DNA from: Arthrobacter sp. FW306-07-I
GTDB lineage: Bacteria; Actinomycetota; Actinomycetes; Actinomycetales; Micrococcaceae
Assembly (NCBI RefSeq): GCF_021800405.1
Contig: NZ_CP084550.1
Span: 3,348,001 to 3,412,000 of the forward strand
DNA: 64,000 nt
Direction of reading: 5' to 3'
Below, piece after piece: positions 60,750 through 64,000 of this stretch. The stretch's first letter is position 1. Each line of letters opens with the position of its first letter. The notes beneath the pieces are model-generated. The model was not told the origin of the DNA, searched no databases, and saw only the letters and a list, made by a program, of their open reading frames with translations. A program made the position numbers and the translations under genes.

Positions 60750-61427
60750 ATGGATACATCAGCAACACCACAGAATGGGGTTCGGTCCGAGGCACTGCCC
60801 GTCCGGGTGTTCATCGTCAGCGACCATGAGTTGGTCCGGCAGGGGCTGCGGGACTTGCTGGAGCATGAAGGATTCCAAGTGGTGGGTGAAGGCGGCTCGG
60901 CGGCTGAAACCTACCGCTTGATCCCGAGCCTGGATCCGGACATCGCTGTCCTGGACGAGCGCCTGCCGGACTCTACGGGCATTGAGGTCTGCCGCCACCT
61001 GCGCTCTACCGCGCCGTCGGTGAGATGCCTGATTCTGACCGGTTGGGACGAACAGCACGGGGTGAGGGCAGCCGTGCTGGCGGGCGCGTCAGGGTACGCG
61101 GTGAAGCGGGTCGGGGGCATCGGGGATTTTCTCAACGATGTCCGTGCGATAGCAGCCGGCCGCTCGCTGCTGGAGCCAGAGATCCGGGAAAGGGTTGCCG
61201 AGAGCCTCTCCGCAACTGCTGGGGTCCACTGGCTGGAGGCCATGACCTTTGAGGAGCGCAACGTCTTTGCGCTCATGGCCCGCGGCATGACCAACAGGCA
61301 AATCGAACTGCATATGACGGCTTCCCAGGAGACGGTTGTCCGCTGCGTGTCTTCGGTCTTGCAGAAACTGGGCTTCAGCCGGCGGGACAAACTGGCGCCA
61401 CCGGCTGCTACGGGTCAAAGCGTCTGA
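60750..61427 (+). CDS. DevR/DosR-like response regulator (NarL/LuxR type)
   Basis: 225 residues. The receiver domain (about 17-135) has VRVFIVSDHELVRQGLRDLL, phospho-acceptor Asp69 in AVLDERLPDSTG and the conserved Lys119 in GASGYAVKR. The C-terminal LuxR-type helix-turn-helix (about 165-215) contains MARGMTNRQIELHMTASQETV. The pattern DERLPDSTGIEVCR and GASGYAVK is close to the DevR/DosR group that responds to hypoxia and NO in actinobacteria. ATG 60750 is used. It converges on the sensor kinase gene. Expected output: activation at the DevR-box-like sites nearby. Confidence 0.86.
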   Translation: MDTSATPQNGVRSEALPVRVFIVSDHELVRQGLRDLLEHEGFQVVGEGGSAAETYRLIPSLDPDIAVLDERLPDSTGIEVCRHLRSTAPSVRCLILTGWDEQHGVRAAVLAGASGYAVKRVGGIGDFLNDVRAIAAGRSLLEPEIRERVAESLSATAGVHWLEAMTFEERNVFALMARGMTNRQIELHMTASQETVVRCVSSVLQKLGFSRRDKLAPPAATGQSV

Positions 61428-61452
61428 AGAGCGCTGGTTGGGCCGCCCGACC

Positions 61453-63158
61453 TCAGCCCGGCGCAGATCTGGGCAGCACCTGCAGTGGGGCTGTGGGTGC
61501 AGTCCAGGTGATGCTGGTCCCCTCGCCGGGGGCGCTGTCGATGGTGCAGGTCCCTCCCAGGCGGGCGGCACGGTTTTGCATGTTGTCCAGCCCGCTCGTC
61601 CGATCAGGATTTTGGAAGCCGCACCCGTGGTCCCGGACTGTGAGGACCACCTCGCCGTCCCGGGCTGCCAACAGGACCTGGATGTCTTCAGACCCTGAGT
61701 GCCGCACGGCATTGCTGACGCTTTCGTGCAGCACCGGCAGTAGTTGTTCGGCTACCTCGTAGTCCACGGCGTCATCGACAGGCCCGGAAAGCTGAATCCT
61801 GGGGAGGAACCCGGCAGCATTGGCGGCTTCCTGAACAGCTCGCAGGACCCGGCCGCTGAGCAGCTCCTGATCGGCTTCTCCGGTTTGGAGGGCGTAGATC
61901 GTGTCGCGGAGCTGATGGATGCAGTCGTCCAGTTCCGTGGTGATGCCGGCGACGCGCCGTTCATGCGCTGCCGGATCCGAGGTGTAGCGGCGCAGGCCCT
62001 GGATGCTCAGCCCTGCGGCGAAAAGCCGCTGGATGACCAAGTCGTGCAGGTCCCGGGCAATCCGTTCCCGGTCGATGAACAAGGCGTGTTCTTCCCGCAG
62101 CCGGTTAGTCTTCAAAAGGTCAAGGGTGAGCCCGATCCGGGAGGCGAACACGCAGCTCTGCTCAAGGTCCACGTCTGTGTACCGGGCGGTGCCGGCGGAT
62201 CTTGCCAGAATCAGCACACTGTCGCGCTGGCCGTCGCTGTCACTGGCCAAGGCAGCCACCAGGACAGGGCCGAGCTTTCCGCTGACACGTCGTCGAAAAC
62301 CTGCCGCGGGTCCCGCAGGAACTGGGATTGCCCCGTGGCAAGAACCTCCGAAAACACCGGGCCTGCGGGAAGTTCCTGCCCGGCCGGCATGGACTGTACG
62401 CCCAGAGCCGTCCGGCACCGCAGGCTGCCGTCACCGGCCAACGAAGCGATTACCGCCAACGCCGAGGAGGACGCGTGCAATGCCCGTTCAGCAATCATCT
62501 CCAGATTTTCTGTTTCCGAGCGCGGCTGGCTCTTCAGCCGGTCGCTGACCTCCATACCTGCTTCCAGCCAGCGTTGGCGGCTGTTGCTGTCCTCATACAA
62601 CCGCGCGTTCTGGATCGCCACGCCCGCAGCGGAGGCCAGGGCCACCGCCAGATCCTCGTCCTCGGCGGTGAATTCGCGGCCCTCGATCTTTTCCGTCAGG
62701 GCCAGGATCCCGAACACTTCATCCCGTACCCGCACCGGAACGCCCAGGAAGGTCCGCATGGGCGGAAGACCCGGCGGGAAGCCCGCCGCGGAGGCATGCT
62801 CGCCAAGATTATTGAGGCGGAGCGGTTTAGGCTCACGGATCAGCTGCCCCAGCAATCCATAGCCGGTGGGAAGATCACCGATGAGACGGGCACCGACTTC
62901 ATCAATGCCGACGGTGATGGTGCTCAGCTGCTGGTCATCGCCGATGACGCCCAGCGCGCCGTACTGCGCCCCGACAAGCTCACATGCTGACTGCACCACC
63001 CGGTCCAGCACGGCCTCAAGGCTGAGGTTTTCACTGAGGGAGACCACCGCGCCGAGGAGCCCTTCAACATGTTCCTGGGCCCGGACAAGGTCATCAGCCC
63101 GCTCCACAAACTCCCGCAGGAGGTTCCGGGTCCGCTGCTTAATAGGTTCTCGCCACAT
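61453..63158 (-). pseudogene. DevS-like GAF sensor histidine kinase, frameshifted
   Basis: The first frame (ATG 63158) encodes a GAF domain (about residues 40-180: YGALGVIGDDQQLSTITVGI, PPMRTFLGVPVRVRDEVFG) and part of a second GAF. Near 62255-62290 the frame breaks. The other frame continues with GPVLVAALASDSDGQRDSVL, then the HisKA_3 phosphorylation site RERIARDLHDLVIQRLFAAG and ATPase motifs VLHESVSNAVRHS and VRDHGCGFQNPDR to 61453. The total of 1,706 bp lacks one base (or has two extra) for a protein of about 568 residues, the normal DevS size. It may be a mutation or a sequence error. The partner is the DevR-like regulator. I could not tell whether a haem ligand is retained. Confidence 0.82.
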
Positions 63159-63292
63159 GAAAGCACCTCGGTCAAAGACCAACGTCGTTCCATGGCGGGC
63201 TGCATCGCCTCGGAAAAAGGATATCTGCAGCAGCCCCAGCGTCTACCCACCAATCCTACCAACCCCAGCCACCATTGAGCCCGGAACTGGTG

Positions 63293-63306
63293 GGGTCTTT
63301 TGTCCC
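63293..63306. promoter_or_regulatory. DevR-box-like site 3, upstream of the GAF-protein gene
   Basis: GGGTCTTTTGTCCC matches the DosR/DevR box core GGGACTTTAGTCCC at 12 of 14 positions and is itself nearly palindromic. It lies 61 bp before the GAF-protein start and 135 bp before the sensor-kinase start on the other strand. Confidence 0.5.
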
Positions 63307-63366
63307 TGTTGGTCCCGCAGCAGCGGAACGTCTACTGGAAGTCCACCAAACTGAAGGGCCAAGAAC

Positions 63367-64000
63367 ATGGCGCGTGGATTCGAAGTCAGAACGAACCATT
63401 TGGACTCCCCCCGTTTCCGGCTTCTAACCCCTGACGGTCACGCACTGGAAGTATCCGGCCAGTCCCAGGACAAGTCCGCCGCGCCGGCCTCCGAGGCTGA
63501 CGCCGACGGTATGGGCTTGGGCGACAAGCCTGCTGGTGTCCGCAACCAAGACGGGACAGACCAGGTCCGCGTACGGCGGCTGACTGTCGCTGACCCACCG
63601 CCCAGCGTCCAGTCAGCCATGGGGGCCCGTCAAACACGTCATGCACCGTCCGCCGCCCACCCGGACAAAGCCCTGGAGGAAAGCCTCATCGCAAGCGAGA
63701 ACATCAACGACGCACTTTCGGCCGTGGTGACGCTGGTGGATTTCACTGCCTCAACCGGTGACGGCACCTCGTGCAGCATCACGCTCCTCAATCCGAAGAA
63801 AACGCCCGTCCACGCCTGCAATGGAGTATTGGCCGCCCAGGTTATTGACTTGCAGGAGCGGCTCGAGGAAGGACCTGCACTCACAGCCATCACCGGCCGC
63901 CGGACCATCATCATGCGCAGCACGTCCTTTGACAACCGCTGGCCCAAGTTCACCCCGTCCGCCTCGGCATGCGGTATCGGCTCCGTACTGGCCGTACCCA
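63367..64000 (+). CDS. GAF-domain protein, 5' part (gene continues beyond window)
   Basis: The frame from ATG 63367 is open to the last base, at least 211 residues. The first 95 residues are hydrophilic and low in complexity (Ser/Ala/Asp/Gly). From about residue 96 a GAF-like domain follows, with NDALSAVVTLVDFTASTGDG, CSITLLNP and GPALTAITGRRTIIMRS, resembling the GAF part of GAF-ANTAR proteins. A C-terminal ANTAR domain could follow outside the window. It is divergent from the sensor kinase, and a DevR-box-like site lies 61 bp upstream, so it may be part of the same stress response. Confidence 0.72.
   Translation, partial: MARGFEVRTNHLDSPRFRLLTPDGHALEVSGQSQDKSAAPASEADADGMGLGDKPAGVRNQDGTDQVRVRRLTVADPPPSVQSAMGARQTRHAPSAAHPDKALEESLIASENINDALSAVVTLVDFTASTGDGTSCSITLLNPKKTPVHACNGVLAAQVIDLQERLEEGPALTAITGRRTIIMRSTSFDNRWPKFTPSASACGIGSVLAVP

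Overview
The window looks like a high-GC actinobacterial chromosome, most likely Arthrobacter/Pseudarthrobacter or a close relative in the Micrococcaceae. This rests on a C50 carotenoid operon (crtE-B-I-Ye-Yf-Eb), a compact paa operon, a DevR/DevS-like pair, GTG/TTG starts with ATGA and GTGA overlaps, and an LAxTG-type surface protein. The assignment comes from gene content only, not a database search.

Layout. (1) 1-6.3 kb: the end of a family-2 glycosyltransferase, idi, and a C50 carotenoid operon in which crtB carries a one-base frameshift. (2) 6.2-7.4 kb: an SGNH hydrolase gene lies between two near-identical 104-bp copies of the crtEb 3' end. (3) 7.4-17.6 kb: a sugar-acid or hydroxy-acid catabolic locus with a UxaA/GarD-type dehydratase, a 2-hydroxyacid dehydrogenase, a divergent DHDPS-family enzyme, an MFS transporter, an FMN hydroxyacid oxidase, an IclR regulator, a ketoglutarate-semialdehyde-type dehydrogenase and an FAH-family protein. 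Three similar operator-like sequences lie at its promoters. (4) 17.6-22.4 kb: a GntR/FCD regulator, an ABC transporter for a small polar solute and a second hydroxyacid oxidase, with a palindromic operator. (5) 22.4-30.7 kb: a decayed accessory zone with a truncated ParA-like 3' end, a broken Asp-box (sialidase-like) gene, an O-antigen-ligase-like gene, an intact ParA-like gene, an MBL hydrolase and an IS110-family remnant.

(6) 30.7-54 kb: an exopolysaccharide or glycoconjugate locus. It begins with a visibly less GC-rich cassette (FemAB-like protein, GT4-phosphoglycosyltransferase fusion, GNAT, two GT4 enzymes) that ends at an ISL3-type remnant. A long leftward operon follows, with a glycosyltransferase, Wzx flippase, epimerase, UDP-sugar dehydrogenase, the CapG/CapF/CapE set for UDP-N-acetyl-L-fucosamine, and a PglE/PglF-like pair for a UDP-4-amino-4,6-dideoxy sugar. 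A rightward set has a Wzz/tyrosine-kinase fusion, a DUF4012 protein, a surface protein with three LANTG motifs, a small membrane ORF and a VanZ-like protein. galU closes the locus.

(7) 54.9-59.8 kb: leftward paaABCDE plus a PaaG-like gene for aerobic phenylacetate degradation, with a PaaR-like operator upstream. (8) 59.9-64 kb: a 32-bp-period repeat, a small hypothetical gene, a DevR-like regulator, a frameshifted DevS-like sensor kinase and the start of a GAF-domain protein. Three DevR-box-like sites in this part suggest a local hypoxia or dormancy-type regulon.

No tRNA, rRNA or CRISPR array was recognised. The single-base breaks in crtB and the sensor kinase could be real mutations or sequence errors; the sequence alone cannot decide.
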